Source: JBEBGV01 sp040081265 | Lineage (GTDB): Bacteria; Acidobacteriota; Vicinamibacteria; Vicinamibacterales; UBA2999 | Reading direction: 5' to 3' | Assembly (NCBI GenBank): GCA_040081265.1 | Contig: JBEBGV010000015.1 | Coordinates: 1 to 64,000, forward strand | Length of the DNA stretch: 64,000 bases | In this document: in pieces, positions 8,830 to 17,274 of the stretch | How positions within the stretch are numbered: position 1 is the stretch's first letter | Layout of the letters: every line of letters begins with the position of its first letter | Notes under the pieces: model-generated | Databases searched by the model: none | Told to the model about the DNA's origin: nothing | What the model saw: the letters and a program-made list of their open reading frames with translations, nothing else | Translations under genes and position numbers: made by a program

Positions 8830-8837
8830 GGCACCTT

Positions 8838-8846
8838 TGGTACAAT
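8838..8846 (+). promoter_or_regulatory. Extended -10 promoter of the gapA cluster
   Basis: TGGTACAAT is an extended -10 element (TGn plus TACAAT) that would start transcription near 8853, leaving a leader of about 26 nt before the gapA SD and ATG. There is no good -35 at 17 bp. An alternative is TTGACT at 8778-8783 with an AGTATA/GTATAT box at 8801-8807. Either one overlaps or abuts the divergent waaA promoter. Confidence 0.5.
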
Positions 8847-8878
8847 CGGGCGTTTCATTATTGGGAGAAGGGGACACG

Positions 8879-9889
8879 ATGGCCGTACGAGTCGGGATCA
8901 ACGGGTTCGGACGAATCGGGCGCAACATCATGCGCGCGGCGATGGGAAACAAAGATATCGACTTTGTCGCTGTCAACGATCTCACCAATGCCGCAACGCT
9001 CGCGCACCTCCTGAAGTACGACTCGGTGCTCGGCAACATCACCGCGGAGGTACAGGCCACCGCCGATGGTATTCGCGTGAACGCCGACGAGTTCAAGGTG
9101 CTCACGGTCAAGGATCCCGCTCAGCTGCCGTGGAAGGACCTGGGCGTTGACGTGGTGTTCGAGTGCACAGGCCTCTTCACGAACCGTGACGCGGCCGCCA
9201 AGCACCTCACGGCTGGAGCCAAGCGCGTCGTCATCACCGCACCGGCCAAGCAGCCCGACATCACCGTGGTGCTGGGCGTCAACGACGACAAGTACGACCC
9301 CGCCAAACACCAGATCATCTCGAATGCCTCGTGCACGACCAATTGTCTTGCACCCATGGCGAAGGTGGTCCACGAGCGGTTCGGCATCCGCAAGGGCTGG
9401 ATGACGACCATCCACTCCTACACCAACGATCAGAACCTGCTCGACCTGCCTCACAAGGATCTGCGCCGGGCCCGCGCGGCTGCGCTGTCGATGATCCCGA
9501 CGACGACGGGTGCTGCGTCGGCGGTGGGCGAAGTGCTGCCCGACCTCAAGGGCAAGCTCGACGGCTTTGCGATGCGCGTCCCCACGCCGAACGTGTCGGT
9601 CGTGGACCTGAATGTGCTCGTCGACAAGAAGACCAGCGGAGAGGAAGTCAACGCCGCCCTCAAGGAAGCCTCTGAGGGATCGCTCAAAGGCATCCTGGCC
9701 TATTCGGAGGCTGAGCTGGTGTCGATAGACTTCCGGGGCAATCCGTTCTCGTCGATCGTCGACGCACCCTATACCAAGGTGATGGATGGCGATTTCATCA
9801 AGCTCTTGTCGTGGTACGACAACGAGTGGGGCTATTCAAATCGCTGCGTGGATCTGCTGACCAGGGTCATCGTCCCCAAGGGCGTCTGA
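8879..9889 (+). CDS. gapA: Type I glyceraldehyde-3-phosphate dehydrogenase
   Basis: 336 residues. VGINGFGRIGRN at the N-terminus is the NAD-binding Rossmann signature, and NASCTTNCLAPM holds the catalytic Cys near residue 155. It oxidises glyceraldehyde 3-phosphate to 1,3-bisphosphoglycerate. The ATG at 8879 is chosen over an upstream start at 8837 because GGGAGAAGGGG lies directly in front of it and the protein then begins at the conserved position. First gene of a gapA-pgk-tpiA-secG cluster. Confidence 0.97.
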   Translation: MAVRVGINGFGRIGRNIMRAAMGNKDIDFVAVNDLTNAATLAHLLKYDSVLGNITAEVQATADGIRVNADEFKVLTVKDPAQLPWKDLGVDVVFECTGLFTNRDAAAKHLTAGAKRVVITAPAKQPDITVVLGVNDDKYDPAKHQIISNASCTTNCLAPMAKVVHERFGIRKGWMTTIHSYTNDQNLLDLPHKDLRRARAAALSMIPTTTGAASAVGEVLPDLKGKLDGFAMRVPTPNVSVVDLNVLVDKKTSGEEVNAALKEASEGSLKGILAYSEAELVSIDFRGNPFSSIVDAPYTKVMDGDFIKLLSWYDNEWGYSNRCVDLLTRVIVPKGV

Positions 9890-9922
9890 CCTGCTGCCCC
9901 AACTGGCTGCCCGCGAGACCGC

Positions 9923-11113
9923 ATGGCGACTAGAACTCTCCGTGACCTGAACATGAAGGGTCGGCGCGTGTTCGTCCGCGTCGACTACAACGTGCCGATC
10001 GCTGACGGGGTCGTCGGCGACGACACGCGGATTCGCGGGACACTGCCCACGCTCCGGTATGTGCTCGACGCAGGCGCTGCCTGCGTCATCCTGGCATCGC
10101 ACTTCGGTCGCCCCAAGGGAAAGCCGAATCCCGCGATGAGTCTCAGGCCGGTGGCCGCGCGGCTGGCCTTGCTCCTTGGGCTCCCGGTTGCTTTTGCCGA
10201 CGACTGCGTGGGCGAGGTGGCCGAGCGCGCCGTGGCACAGGCACCGCCGGGGAGCATCGTCCTGCTCGAGAACCTTCGCTTCCACGCCGAAGAGGAAAAG
10301 AACGATCCCGACTTCGCCCGACAGTTGGCCAAGCTCGCGGACGTCTACGTGAACGACGCGTTTGGTGCCGCGCACCGCGCCCATGCCTCCGTTGACGCGC
10401 TGCCGCGGCTGATGCCCGAATCGGGTGCCGGCCTGCTGATGGAGGATGAACTCCGCTATCTGGGCTCGGTGCTCGAGCACCCCGAGCGGCCCTTCGTCGC
10501 CGTGCTCGGCGGAGCGAAGGTGTCGGACAAGATCGAGGTCATCGAAAACCTGATTCCCCGAGTCGACCGCCTGATCATCGGCGGCGCCATGGCCTACACG
10601 TTCCTCAAGGCGGCGGGCAAACCCACGGGACGATCGCTTGTCGAGGATGACAAGCTGGCTGCGGCCCGCGACATCGTGACCCGGGCCGGCGCGGCGGGTG
10701 TCGAGCTTCTGCTGCCATCAGATCACGTCGTTGCGGACAAGCTCGAGGCCGGCGCGGCCACAAGCGTGCTGTCAGTAGACGATCCGGCAATCGGGGATCG
10801 GATGGGTCTCGATATCGGCCCTGCCACAGTCGCGGCCTACTCGCGTGCCGTGGCCGACGCCAAAACGGTGCTGTGGAACGGTCCGATGGGCGTGTTCGAG
10901 ATCGATGAGTTCGCTCGGGGCACCATGGCCCTGGCGGCAGCGGTCGCCAACGTCAAGGGGACGACGATCGTCGGCGGGGGCGATTCGATGGCTGCGGTGC
11001 ACAAGGCGGGAGTCGCCGATCGGATCACGCACATCTCAACCGGCGGCGGTGCGTCGCTCGAGTTCCTCGGTGGAAGCGTCCTCCCTGGCGTGGCTGCCCT
11101 GCCCAATGCGTAG
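9923..11113 (+). CDS. pgk: Phosphoglycerate kinase
   Basis: 396 residues, full length. VFVRVDYNVPIADG near the N-terminus is the substrate-binding motif. The hinge is followed by VLGGAKVSDKIEVIENL, and the C-terminal nucleotide-binding block GGGDSMAAVHKAG is intact. It converts 1,3-bisphosphoglycerate and ADP to 3-phosphoglycerate and ATP. It lies 33 bp after gapA on the same strand and is probably co-transcribed with it. Confidence 0.97.
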   Translation: MATRTLRDLNMKGRRVFVRVDYNVPIADGVVGDDTRIRGTLPTLRYVLDAGAACVILASHFGRPKGKPNPAMSLRPVAARLALLLGLPVAFADDCVGEVAERAVAQAPPGSIVLLENLRFHAEEEKNDPDFARQLAKLADVYVNDAFGAAHRAHASVDALPRLMPESGAGLLMEDELRYLGSVLEHPERPFVAVLGGAKVSDKIEVIENLIPRVDRLIIGGAMAYTFLKAAGKPTGRSLVEDDKLAAARDIVTRAGAAGVELLLPSDHVVADKLEAGAATSVLSVDDPAIGDRMGLDIGPATVAAYSRAVADAKTVLWNGPMGVFEIDEFARGTMALAAAVANVKGTTIVGGGDSMAAVHKAGVADRITHISTGGGASLEFLGGSVLPGVAALPNA

Positions 11114-11116
11114 CCT

Positions 11117-11148
11117 CGTACGTAGGGCGGGTCTTTAGACCCGCCGGC
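11117..11148 (-). repeat. GTAGGGCGGGTC palindromic element, copy B (pgk-tpiA spacer)
   Basis: CGTACGTAGGGCGGGTC, loop TTTA, GACCCGCCGGC: the same palindrome as copy A in the opposite orientation. It fills most of the 44-bp spacer between pgk and tpiA and may form a hairpin in the mRNA between the two glycolytic cistrons. Confidence 0.75.
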
Positions 11149-11157
11149 CAGCACACT

Positions 11158-11925
11158 ATGCGCAAGCCCTTTATCGCCGGCAACTGGAAGATGCACAAGA
11201 CGGTCGCCGAGGCCGTCGCCTACATTCAGGAACTCGGCGCGCTCGTCCGCGATGTCACCGATGTCGATGTGATTGCAGCGCCCACCTTCACCGCACTCCA
11301 TGCGGCCTCCGAGGCCGCTCGCGGCAGCCGCGTACGCATTGCCGCTCAGGACCTGTACTGGGAGCGCGAGGGTGCGTTCACCGGCGAAGTGAGCGCGGCG
11401 ATGCTTCGCGACGCCGGCGCCCAGTTCGTGATCATCGGGCACTCCGAGCGACGGACGCTCTTCGGCGAAACAGACACGACCGTCAATCGGAAAACTGCCG
11501 CCGCCTTCACCGCCGGGCTCACCCCCATCGTCTGCATTGGCGAGACGCTCGACCAACGTGAGCGCAGCGAGACGTTTGGCGTGCTCGACCGCCAGATCAA
11601 ACAGGGGCTCGATGGGTTCGGGACCGATGCGGTCATCCAGCTTGTCATCGCCTATGAGCCCGTCTGGGCCATCGGCACCGGTCGGAACGCGACACCCGCG
11701 CAGGCCTCAGAAGCGCACGGCCATATCCGGGGCAGGTTACGGCAGTGGTTCGGGGGAGAAGCGGCTGACGCCTGTCGGGTGATCTACGGCGGAAGCGTGA
11801 AACCCGACAATGCGGCTGAAATCGTGGCCCAGCCCGACGTCGACGGGGCCCTGGTCGGAGGGGCCAGCCTCGATCCCAGGGGTTTTGCCGAGATCGTGAC
11901 GCGAAGCGGGGGTCGCCGGGTATAA
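11158..11925 (+). CDS. tpiA: Triosephosphate isomerase
   Basis: 255 residues, a standard TIM barrel. GNWKMHK (residues 7-13) carries the catalytic Asn and Lys, FVIIGHSERR the electrophilic His, AYEPVWAIGTG the catalytic Glu with loop 6, and YGGSVKPDNA the phosphate-binding loop. It interconverts dihydroxyacetone phosphate and glyceraldehyde 3-phosphate. Third gene of the glycolytic cluster, 31 bp ahead of secG. Confidence 0.97.
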   Translation: MRKPFIAGNWKMHKTVAEAVAYIQELGALVRDVTDVDVIAAPTFTALHAASEAARGSRVRIAAQDLYWEREGAFTGEVSAAMLRDAGAQFVIIGHSERRTLFGETDTTVNRKTAAAFTAGLTPIVCIGETLDQRERSETFGVLDRQIKQGLDGFGTDAVIQLVIAYEPVWAIGTGRNATPAQASEAHGHIRGRLRQWFGGEAADACRVIYGGSVKPDNAAEIVAQPDVDGALVGGASLDPRGFAEIVTRSGGRRV

Positions 11926-11956
11926 TGACTTCTTTGTTGAGCGGACTGAAAAGGCC

Positions 11957-12358
11957 ATGTATTACCTGGTAGCGGCAATCTACATCGTGGTCTGCCTGGT
12001 GCTGATGCTGGTGGTGCTCCTCCAGCAGGGCAAGGGCGGAGACATCGCAAACGCGTTTGGCGGCGGCGGCAGCCAGGCGGCCTTTGGTGCACGCAGCGGG
12101 GCCACCGTGCTCTCACGTGCCACCACGGTGTGCGCAGTTTTGTTCATGATCGGCGCGCTTGCGCTCGGCATTCTCGGCCAGCGTGGACCACGGTCTGTGA
12201 TCGGTGGACGGACGCAGCCTGGAGCTCCAGCGACCTTGCCGGCTCCTGCGACGACACCCGCGGCAACGACCACACCGGCAGCCCCGGCGGCAACCCCAGC
12301 GGCGGCACCAGCGCCTGCTGCTCCGGTCGTTCCGACGCCTGCACCGGCTGGCAACTAG
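11957..12358 (+). CDS. secG: Preprotein translocase subunit SecG
   Basis: 133 residues. Two membrane segments (about 3-22 and 55-75) flank the conserved LLQQGKGGDIANAFGGGGSQAAFG loop of SecG, the accessory subunit of the SecYEG channel. The last 50 or so residues are an unusual Ala/Pro/Thr-rich tail not needed for the family fold. Linkage to tpiA is a common bacterial arrangement. The gene ends 22 bp before tRNA-Leu. Confidence 0.93.
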   Translation: MYYLVAAIYIVVCLVLMLVVLLQQGKGGDIANAFGGGGSQAAFGARSGATVLSRATTVCAVLFMIGALALGILGQRGPRSVIGGRTQPGAPATLPAPATTPAATTTPAAPAATPAAAPAPAAPVVPTPAPAGN

Positions 12359-12380
12359 TTCGAGTTCGACCCTCTCGTAC

Positions 12381-12467
12381 GCGGAAGTGGCGGAATTGGC
12401 AGACGCACCAGCTTGAGGGGCTGGCGCCCGCAAGGGCGTGAAGGTTCGAGTCCTTTCTTCCGCACCA
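12381..12467 (+). tRNA. tRNA-Leu (anticodon GAG)
   Basis: Class II tRNA with acceptor stem GCGGAAG/CTTCCGC, anticodon GAG at 12415-12417 in the loop TTGAGGG closed by CCAGC/GCTGG, a long variable arm (GCGCCCGCAAGGGCG), T arm GGTTCGAGTCC and encoded CCA at 12465-12467. Its 3' half is repeated at 12771, 17411 and, more degenerate, 21111, in the same orientation. Confidence 0.96.
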
Positions 12468-12564
12468 ACCTTCGCTCACGCTTGCTAATCGAAGCGTGAG
12501 CTTCGGTTGGCAAGCCATCCGAGCGAAGGTTGTCCGCCGAAGCGCGTCAGCGCGAAGGTGGACC
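12468..12564. repeat. Cluster of CCTTCG/CTTCGG palindromes after tRNA-Leu
   Basis: Immediately after the tRNA CCA come two inverted repeats. One pairs CTCACGCTT with AAGCGTGAG inside CCTTCG/CTTCGG flanks (12469-12510). The other pairs GTCCGCCGAAGCGCG with CGCGAAGGTGGAC (12532-12563). Related palindromes occur inside the kinase gene at 18588-18646, which suggests a second dispersed palindrome family. Confidence 0.55.
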
Positions 12565-12619
12565 TCCTACACAACCTCTAGACACAAGTAGTTACCTCGA
12601 CATCTAACGGCTCGACCGA

Positions 12620-12644
12620 GGCGCCCGCGAGGGCGCCTTTGTTG
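12620..12644 (+). terminator. Intrinsic terminator after the secG/tRNA-Leu unit
   Basis: A perfect 7-bp stem GGCGCCC/GGGCGCC with loop GCGA, followed by TTTGTTG. It is placed to end plus-strand transcription from the glycolytic cluster and tRNA-Leu before the opposing VOC/kinase genes. Confidence 0.6.
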
Positions 12645-12645
12645 T

Positions 12646-12802
12646 GTGTGTGCGAATGGCGCAAACACTGGCGTCAGCGTGCGTTCTTCGGGCCAGATTC
12701 GGCCGGCCTAATGGTCAGTTCGTCGGCACGAGGGGTGAGGCCACGGTCCAGCCCTGAACGTGGCTGGTGCCTGGCGCCCGCAAAGGGTGAAGGTTCGAGT
12801 CC
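12646..12802 (+). repeat. Composite tRNA-Leu-derived repeat, copy 1
   Basis: Three shared blocks. TGTGTGCGAAT at 12646 is a short version of the block at 17322 and 21003. The 29-bp block at 12731-12759, ending CCAGCCCTGAAC, matches 17275-17303 at 25 of 29 positions. CTGGCGCCCGCAA...GAAGGTTCGAGTCC at 12771-12802 is the 3' half of tRNA-Leu with small changes. The block ends 22 bp from the stop of the minus-strand VOC gene. Confidence 0.75.
12670..12690 (-). pseudogene. Relic of a kinase/propeller gene 3' end
   Basis: The 21 bp here are identical to 13892-13912, which encodes the last residues (KNAR and stop) of the kinase at 13896. It looks like the leftover tail of a lost or rearranged paralogue inside repeat copy 1. 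The match is short, so chance or a small duplication cannot be excluded. Confidence 0.45.
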
Positions 12803-12823
12803 CGGGCACCTTCCGGCGCCCCG

Positions 12824-13798
12824 CTACTTCGCCTGCGAGACGCGAATCAGCAGGCCGTTCGGGTCCCGAATCCACGACACCGTCGCGCCGGGCGCGACCG
12901 GCGTGGACGTCGAGCCGTCGCCGATCATGCCGCCCAGCGGCTCCACCTGCTTCATCACGCCGGCGAAGTCCTTGACGGTCACCGTGAGGATCGGGCCACC
13001 CGGGTCCTGCACGCGATGCTTCACGGGCGTCTTCTTGTCGCCGGTGAACTCCTGAAAGCGGATGACGCCGCTGTCGAACAGCTTGCCGGGTGACATGCGG
13101 AACGTCGAGAGCGCCGGGTTGCCCGACAGCTTAATGATGCGGTCCGGGGTCGCCCCCGGCTTGCCCGGTTTCTCCATGCTCAGCCCGAAGACCCCGTTGT
13201 AGAAGGCGACCGTCTTATCGACGTCCGCCACCGCCATGAAGGTGTAGTCGTGCTGCACCTTCGCGGCGCCAGCCTTGGCCTGACTCAAATAGAACGTGAC
13301 CCCGTCGTCGTCACGCACCATCACCTGGCGACCCCGCTCGGTGGTGACCACGACGTCGCCGCCCGTCGAGATCACCGTGAGCCCGAGCTTGCGGGCCCCG
13401 ACGAGCACCGCGTCGAGGTCAGACACGTTGAGCGCGAGCATGATTGCGCCCGGGTCCTGGATGTTCGGCTTCTGCGGGCGCTGGTCGATGCCCGACATTT
13501 CGACCAGTTCCATCGAGAACTCGGCGCCCGGCGTCTTGAGCACGTGCGTGTGCATCATCGCGCTCTTCCCGGGCACGTTCGTGGTGGGCTTGGGGCCGCC
13601 GTTGTCGCTCACGGTCTCCATGCCGAGCACGTCCCGGTACCACGCCAGCGAGCGACCCAGCCTGGTGATGTTGAAGTGCAGGATGCCGACCTGGGCGCCG
13701 AACGCGGGTGCCGCCGACTGGGCGTTCGCGGTGGCGCCGCCGAAGGCGATGAGTGCCAGCACGACCGCGTTGGCGGTCACGAACTTCTGAATCTGCAT
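12824..13798 (-). CDS. Secreted VOC-superfamily (glyoxalase-like) protein
   Basis: 324 residues with a signal peptide (about 1-26, ending ANAQS) and two vicinal-oxygen-chelate units. The first begins VGILHFNITRLGRSLAWYRDVLGM near residue 36, the second YTFMAVADVDKTVAFYNGVFGL near 190. These folds bind a metal and a small molecule in glyoxalases, dioxygenases and antibiotic-binding proteins; the ligand here is unknown. Export is unusual for VOC proteins. It lies downstream of kinase 1 on the same strand (97 bp gap) and its stop abuts tRNA-Leu repeat copy 1. Confidence 0.8.
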   Translation of the reverse strand: MQIQKFVTANAVVLALIAFGGATANAQSAAPAFGAQVGILHFNITRLGRSLAWYRDVLGMETVSDNGGPKPTTNVPGKSAMMHTHVLKTPGAEFSMELVEMSGIDQRPQKPNIQDPGAIMLALNVSDLDAVLVGARKLGLTVISTGGDVVVTTERGRQVMVRDDDGVTFYLSQAKAGAAKVQHDYTFMAVADVDKTVAFYNGVFGLSMEKPGKPGATPDRIIKLSGNPALSTFRMSPGKLFDSGVIRFQEFTGDKKTPVKHRVQDPGGPILTVTVKDFAGVMKQVEPLGGMIGDGSTSTPVAPGATVSWIRDPNGLLIRVSQAK

Positions 13799-13895
13799 CT
13801 CTACTTCACTCTCCTCTTCGCGCCTGTGGCGAGCAGCGGGATGCTCTCCAAGGCGCGCCTGATTGTATACGGAGGGCGGCGAGCGGCCACGGGCG

Positions 13896-16592
13896 TCAGC
13901 GTGCGTTCTTCGCCGCGGGATTCCAATTCAGGATGAGCGTGATCGGCGTGGCGGCGTCCTCCACCGTCTGGTTGATCAGAAACCGGCCGTCGCGCGTGAC
14001 CGCGTACTGCGGGCGGTTCTGCGTCACGATCCCGCCGCCCACGATGCGCGTCGGAAACAGCGCCAGCGGCGTGCCGGCCTGAAACGACGTGCCGGTGACG
14101 GTGACCGCAACGGTCATCATCGTCGCGTCGGGCGCCAGGAAGTAGAGCTCCTTGCCGTCGGCGCGCCAGCGCGGCGCCACGCCGCCTGCGGTTGATACCT
14201 GCGACTTGCCGTCCGCATCCGGAAAGGACTGCACCACGACCTCGAACCGGCCGGACTCGTCGGTCTGATACGCCACCCAGCGCCCGTCCGGCGAGAACTG
14301 CGCCAGCGTCTCTTCCGCGGGCGTGTTGGCGACGACGCGCGGCGTGCGGTCGAGGCTGGTCATGTCCATCGCCAACAGATCGCGCCCGGTCCGGCGGTTG
14401 ACCTCGTAGTACAACAGCCACCGGCCGTCCCTCGACCAGTCCTGCGCCTGTTTGGTGTTGGGCGAGTCCACCAGCCGTTCCTCGGTACCCGATCCGCTCG
14501 ATGGTTTCAGGTACAGATCGAACGCGCCGGTCCGGTTCGACGCGAAGGCGATGCGCATCCCGTCCGGTGACCAGATAGGAAGGGCGTCGGTGGCCGCGTC
14601 GAAGGTCAGGCGGGTGAGCCCGCCGCGGAGCAGGTCCTGCAACCAGATGTCGGAGTTGTTGCCCTGCGTGCGATCCGTCGCCACGCGCCGGCCGTCCGGC
14701 GACAGTTCGGGATAGTCCTGGGCATTCGCGTCTGGCTCGCCGGCCACGCCCACGGCGGTGCCCGTGCGGTCGAACCACGTGAGCTGTCGCCGCGACTCGA
14801 GGCCGCCGGCGCGATAGGCCACCGTGCCCGGGCCTGACACGGCAAAGCCCACCACTCCCCCAGCGGCGTCTGTGCTGACGCGGCCGACCAGCGTGAGGGG
14901 CTCGCCGGTCAACGCTTCAGCAGCGAGGTCCAGCCTCCGGGCCTCCAGCGTCCCCTGCCGCACGTAGACGACCCAGTCCGGCGGCAGGAAGGCGCCCGGC
15001 GAGTCGGCAGCCGTCAACCGCTTCGCCTCTCCATCGTCGAGTGACCCAACGTAGATCCCCGCCGCCTCGGGCGCACCTTGCGCGGAGAACAGAAAGTGTC
15101 TGCCGTCAGGCAGGAAGTGCGGGGAGCTATGGCCCACGACGCGCGGTGGATCCGTCCGCGTCACCGCCACTGGCTCGCCCCCGGCCGCCGCGACGCGCCA
15201 CAGAGGGCCGGTCCGCTGCCGCGGAAACAGGATCGTGCCATCCGCGCCCCAACTGCCGCCGAGCCCGGCCCCGGTCAGGGTGGCCAGCGCCTGTGGCGCA
15301 CCGCCGCCGACGTCGAGACGGAGGAGTCTTCCGGCGGCGAAGAACCCGATTGCGCGGCTGTCGGGGGACCAGAAGGGAAACGTCGCACCCTCCGTGCCCG
15401 CCAGCGGCCGCGCCTCGGTCTCGTCGAGCGGCCGCAGCCACAGCCGGGGCACCCCATCGCCGGACGCGACAAAGACGAGAGATCGGCCGTCCGGCGATAG
15501 CGCGAACATCGCAGGCCGATCGGTGGCGGGCGTCGTGATCTCGACGCGCATCTCCGGCGGAGCGGGTGGCGGGGTCTCGCGCAGATGGCGCGCGGCGGGC
15601 ACCGCCATCGCAAGCATCCCAGCAACGGCGACGGCGAGCGCGGCCACCCAGGGCCGTCGTCCGCTCGACAATGCGGCCGGCGACTCGGTCGCATGTAATG
15701 CGACCGTCTCGAACGCGCCGTCGAGTGCGAGGCGCACGGCACCGATGTCGGGGACGCGTTCTCGCATCGGCTTCCGCAGGCACAGCCGCAGCGTCTGGCG
15801 GACATGCGTCGGCAGCGCAGTGGGCAGGGCCTCCCACGCCGGCTCTTTGTTGATGACGTTTGCCAGCGTCTCGGCGACGTCGTCACCCGGGAACGCCCGT
15901 TGCCCGGTCAGCATCTCGAAGAGCACCGCACCGAACGCCCAGATGTCCGCGCGCTTGTCCACGGCCTTGCCGCGCGCCTGCTCCGGCGACATGTAGGCGG
16001 CCGTGCCGAGGATCATTCCGACGCCGGTCATCATCGCCGGGGTCGTGATCGTCGGAGCCTGCGACACGCCCGGGGACATCGCGCTCGGGGGCTCCATCGC
16101 CTTCGCCAGGCCGAAGTCGAGCACCTTCACCGTGCCGTCGGGCCGCACCTTGATGTTCGCGGGCTTCAGATCGCGGTGGATGATCCCCTGCTCGTGCGCG
16201 GCTTCGAGCGCTTCCGCGATCTGCCTCGCGATGGGGAGAGCTTCGTCGAGCGGCAAGCCGGCGGGTCCTGTCGGACCCGCCCTACGTGCGATCAACTGCG
16301 ACAGGTCGTCGCCCTCGACCAGCTCCATCACGAGCGCCGTGAACTCCGGCGTCTTCTCCAACCCGTAGATCGCTGCGATGTGCGGATGATTCAGCGCAGC
16401 CAGGACTTCCGCTTCGCGCTGGAACCGCGCAAGCCGTTCGGTGTCTCCCGCAACGGACGCAGGCAGCACCTTGATCGCGACCTGCCGCTTCAGGTTCGTG
16501 TCGGTGGCCCGATACACCTCGCCCATGCCACCCGCGCCAATCTGCGCGGTGATGTCATACGAGCCGAGACGCGTGCCGGGGGTGAGGGCCAT
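13896..16592 (-). CDS. Ser/Thr protein kinase with TolB/PD40 propeller (kinase 1)
   Basis: 898 residues. The N-terminal PknB-type kinase has IGAGGMGEVY (18-27), VAIK with Lys41, HRDLKPANIK (139-148), DFG (159-161) and an activation segment ending MSPEQARG. A membrane helix near 310-330 leads to a periplasmic or extracellular propeller of LSPDGR/WSPDG repeats (TolB/WD40-like). A one-component receptor kinase is the likely role; its signal is unknown. A dispersed palindrome encodes RAGPTGPAG in the N-lobe/C-lobe region. TATAAT lies 15 bp upstream of the ATG on the minus strand. Paralogues are at 17479 and 21170. Confidence 0.93.
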   Translation of the reverse strand: MALTPGTRLGSYDITAQIGAGGMGEVYRATDTNLKRQVAIKVLPASVAGDTERLARFQREAEVLAALNHPHIAAIYGLEKTPEFTALVMELVEGDDLSQLIARRAGPTGPAGLPLDEALPIARQIAEALEAAHEQGIIHRDLKPANIKVRPDGTVKVLDFGLAKAMEPPSAMSPGVSQAPTITTPAMMTGVGMILGTAAYMSPEQARGKAVDKRADIWAFGAVLFEMLTGQRAFPGDDVAETLANVINKEPAWEALPTALPTHVRQTLRLCLRKPMRERVPDIGAVRLALDGAFETVALHATESPAALSSGRRPWVAALAVAVAGMLAMAVPAARHLRETPPPAPPEMRVEITTPATDRPAMFALSPDGRSLVFVASGDGVPRLWLRPLDETEARPLAGTEGATFPFWSPDSRAIGFFAAGRLLRLDVGGGAPQALATLTGAGLGGSWGADGTILFPRQRTGPLWRVAAAGGEPVAVTRTDPPRVVGHSSPHFLPDGRHFLFSAQGAPEAAGIYVGSLDDGEAKRLTAADSPGAFLPPDWVVYVRQGTLEARRLDLAAEALTGEPLTLVGRVSTDAAGGVVGFAVSGPGTVAYRAGGLESRRQLTWFDRTGTAVGVAGEPDANAQDYPELSPDGRRVATDRTQGNNSDIWLQDLLRGGLTRLTFDAATDALPIWSPDGMRIAFASNRTGAFDLYLKPSSGSGTEERLVDSPNTKQAQDWSRDGRWLLYYEVNRRTGRDLLAMDMTSLDRTPRVVANTPAEETLAQFSPDGRWVAYQTDESGRFEVVVQSFPDADGKSQVSTAGGVAPRWRADGKELYFLAPDATMMTVAVTVTGTSFQAGTPLALFPTRIVGGGIVTQNRPQYAVTRDGRFLINQTVEDAATPITLILNWNPAAKNAR
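16258..16290 (+). repeat. GTAGGGCGGGTC palindromic element, copy C (inside kinase 1)
   Basis: Arms GGCGGGTCC and GGACCCGCC around TGT, followed by CTACG, in frame within the kinase gene. On the coding strand it reads as RRAGPTGPAG, about residues 103-112, between the hinge region and the helix that starts LDEALPIA. Confidence 0.8.
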
Positions 16593-16644
16593 CTATGTCG
16601 CGCCTGATTATATGGGGAGGGCCGCGCGTGACACCGCGCTGACC

Positions 16645-17016
16645 TCAGTTCGAGATCGGAAGCGGCCGAACACGTAAGCGCGCAGGCTCGAAGGTCACGA
16701 CGCAACCGGTCGTCAAGGCCTCCGTCAGCTGGCCCAGGTTCGACAGCAGCAGCACCGCCAGCGCCTCGGGCTTACGGCTGCCCTCACCGCGAAAAAGGAT
16801 CAGCGACGGCTTCGAGGTCTGGCGTCTTGCCAAGAGAGTTCCGAAGTCGGTATCCGCCGTGACGAGGACGAAGTCCTCGGAGGCCGCCCGCTCGAAGATG
16901 TCCTCGTCGGCCGCGTGATGTAAGCCGCTGTCTCTGACATGCACCGCCTCGTGACCCGCCTTGCGCAGGAGCTCGGCGAGCACCGGCGACAACGCGTTGT
17001 CGACGAGCAGCTTCAT
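16645..17016 (-). CDS. DUF5615 PIN-like protein (probable toxin or nuclease)
   Basis: 123 residues. It starts MKLLVDNALSP, with the first acidic residue of a PIN-like site, and ADEDIFERAASEDFVLVTADTDFG gives the later acidic pair typical of DUF5615/Mut7-C-like PIN proteins. Such proteins are predicted RNases and usually pair with DUF433 proteins, as here: the upstream DUF433 gene overlaps it by the ATGA tetranucleotide. A toxin role is inferred from family and pairing; no activity is shown by sequence alone. Confidence 0.82.
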   Translation of the reverse strand: MKLLVDNALSPVLAELLRKAGHEAVHVRDSGLHHAADEDIFERAASEDFVLVTADTDFGTLLARRQTSKPSLILFRGEGSRKPEALAVLLLSNLGQLTEALTTGCVVTFEPARLRVRPLPISN

Positions 17017-17243
17017 TGCCCAGCGGCGAGGGGCAGCGTGCGCTCTCGAACGGCCGCAGCCGCGAACAGAAGTGCTTCGCGCACATCATCGGCTTCAAGG
17101 TCGGGATAGAGGGCGAGAATGCGCTCGACCGTCTCCCCTTCTGCGACGAGGGAGACGACGGTCGCAACAGGGATCCGGAGGCCGCGCAAGCAGGGAACGC
17201 CCCCCATCTGGCGTGCATCCGTGGTGATGCGCTTGAACTCCAT
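17013..17243 (-). CDS. DUF433 protein (probable antitoxin partner)
   Basis: 76 residues from the ATG at 17243: MEFKRITTD, GGVPCLRGLRIPVATVVSLVAEG, LALYPDLEADDVREAL. This is the compact helix-turn-helix-like DUF433 family. The open frame runs to 17438, but the extension covers repeat copy 2 and has no family match. It overlaps the DUF5615 gene by 4 bp, the normal antitoxin-toxin order for this pair. Confidence 0.82.
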   Translation of the reverse strand: MEFKRITTDARQMGGVPCLRGLRIPVATVVSLVAEGETVERILALYPDLEADDVREALLFAAAAVRERTLPLAAGQ

Positions 17244-17274
17244 AGGTGCCCATTGTAGCCGCCATGGACCGAGG

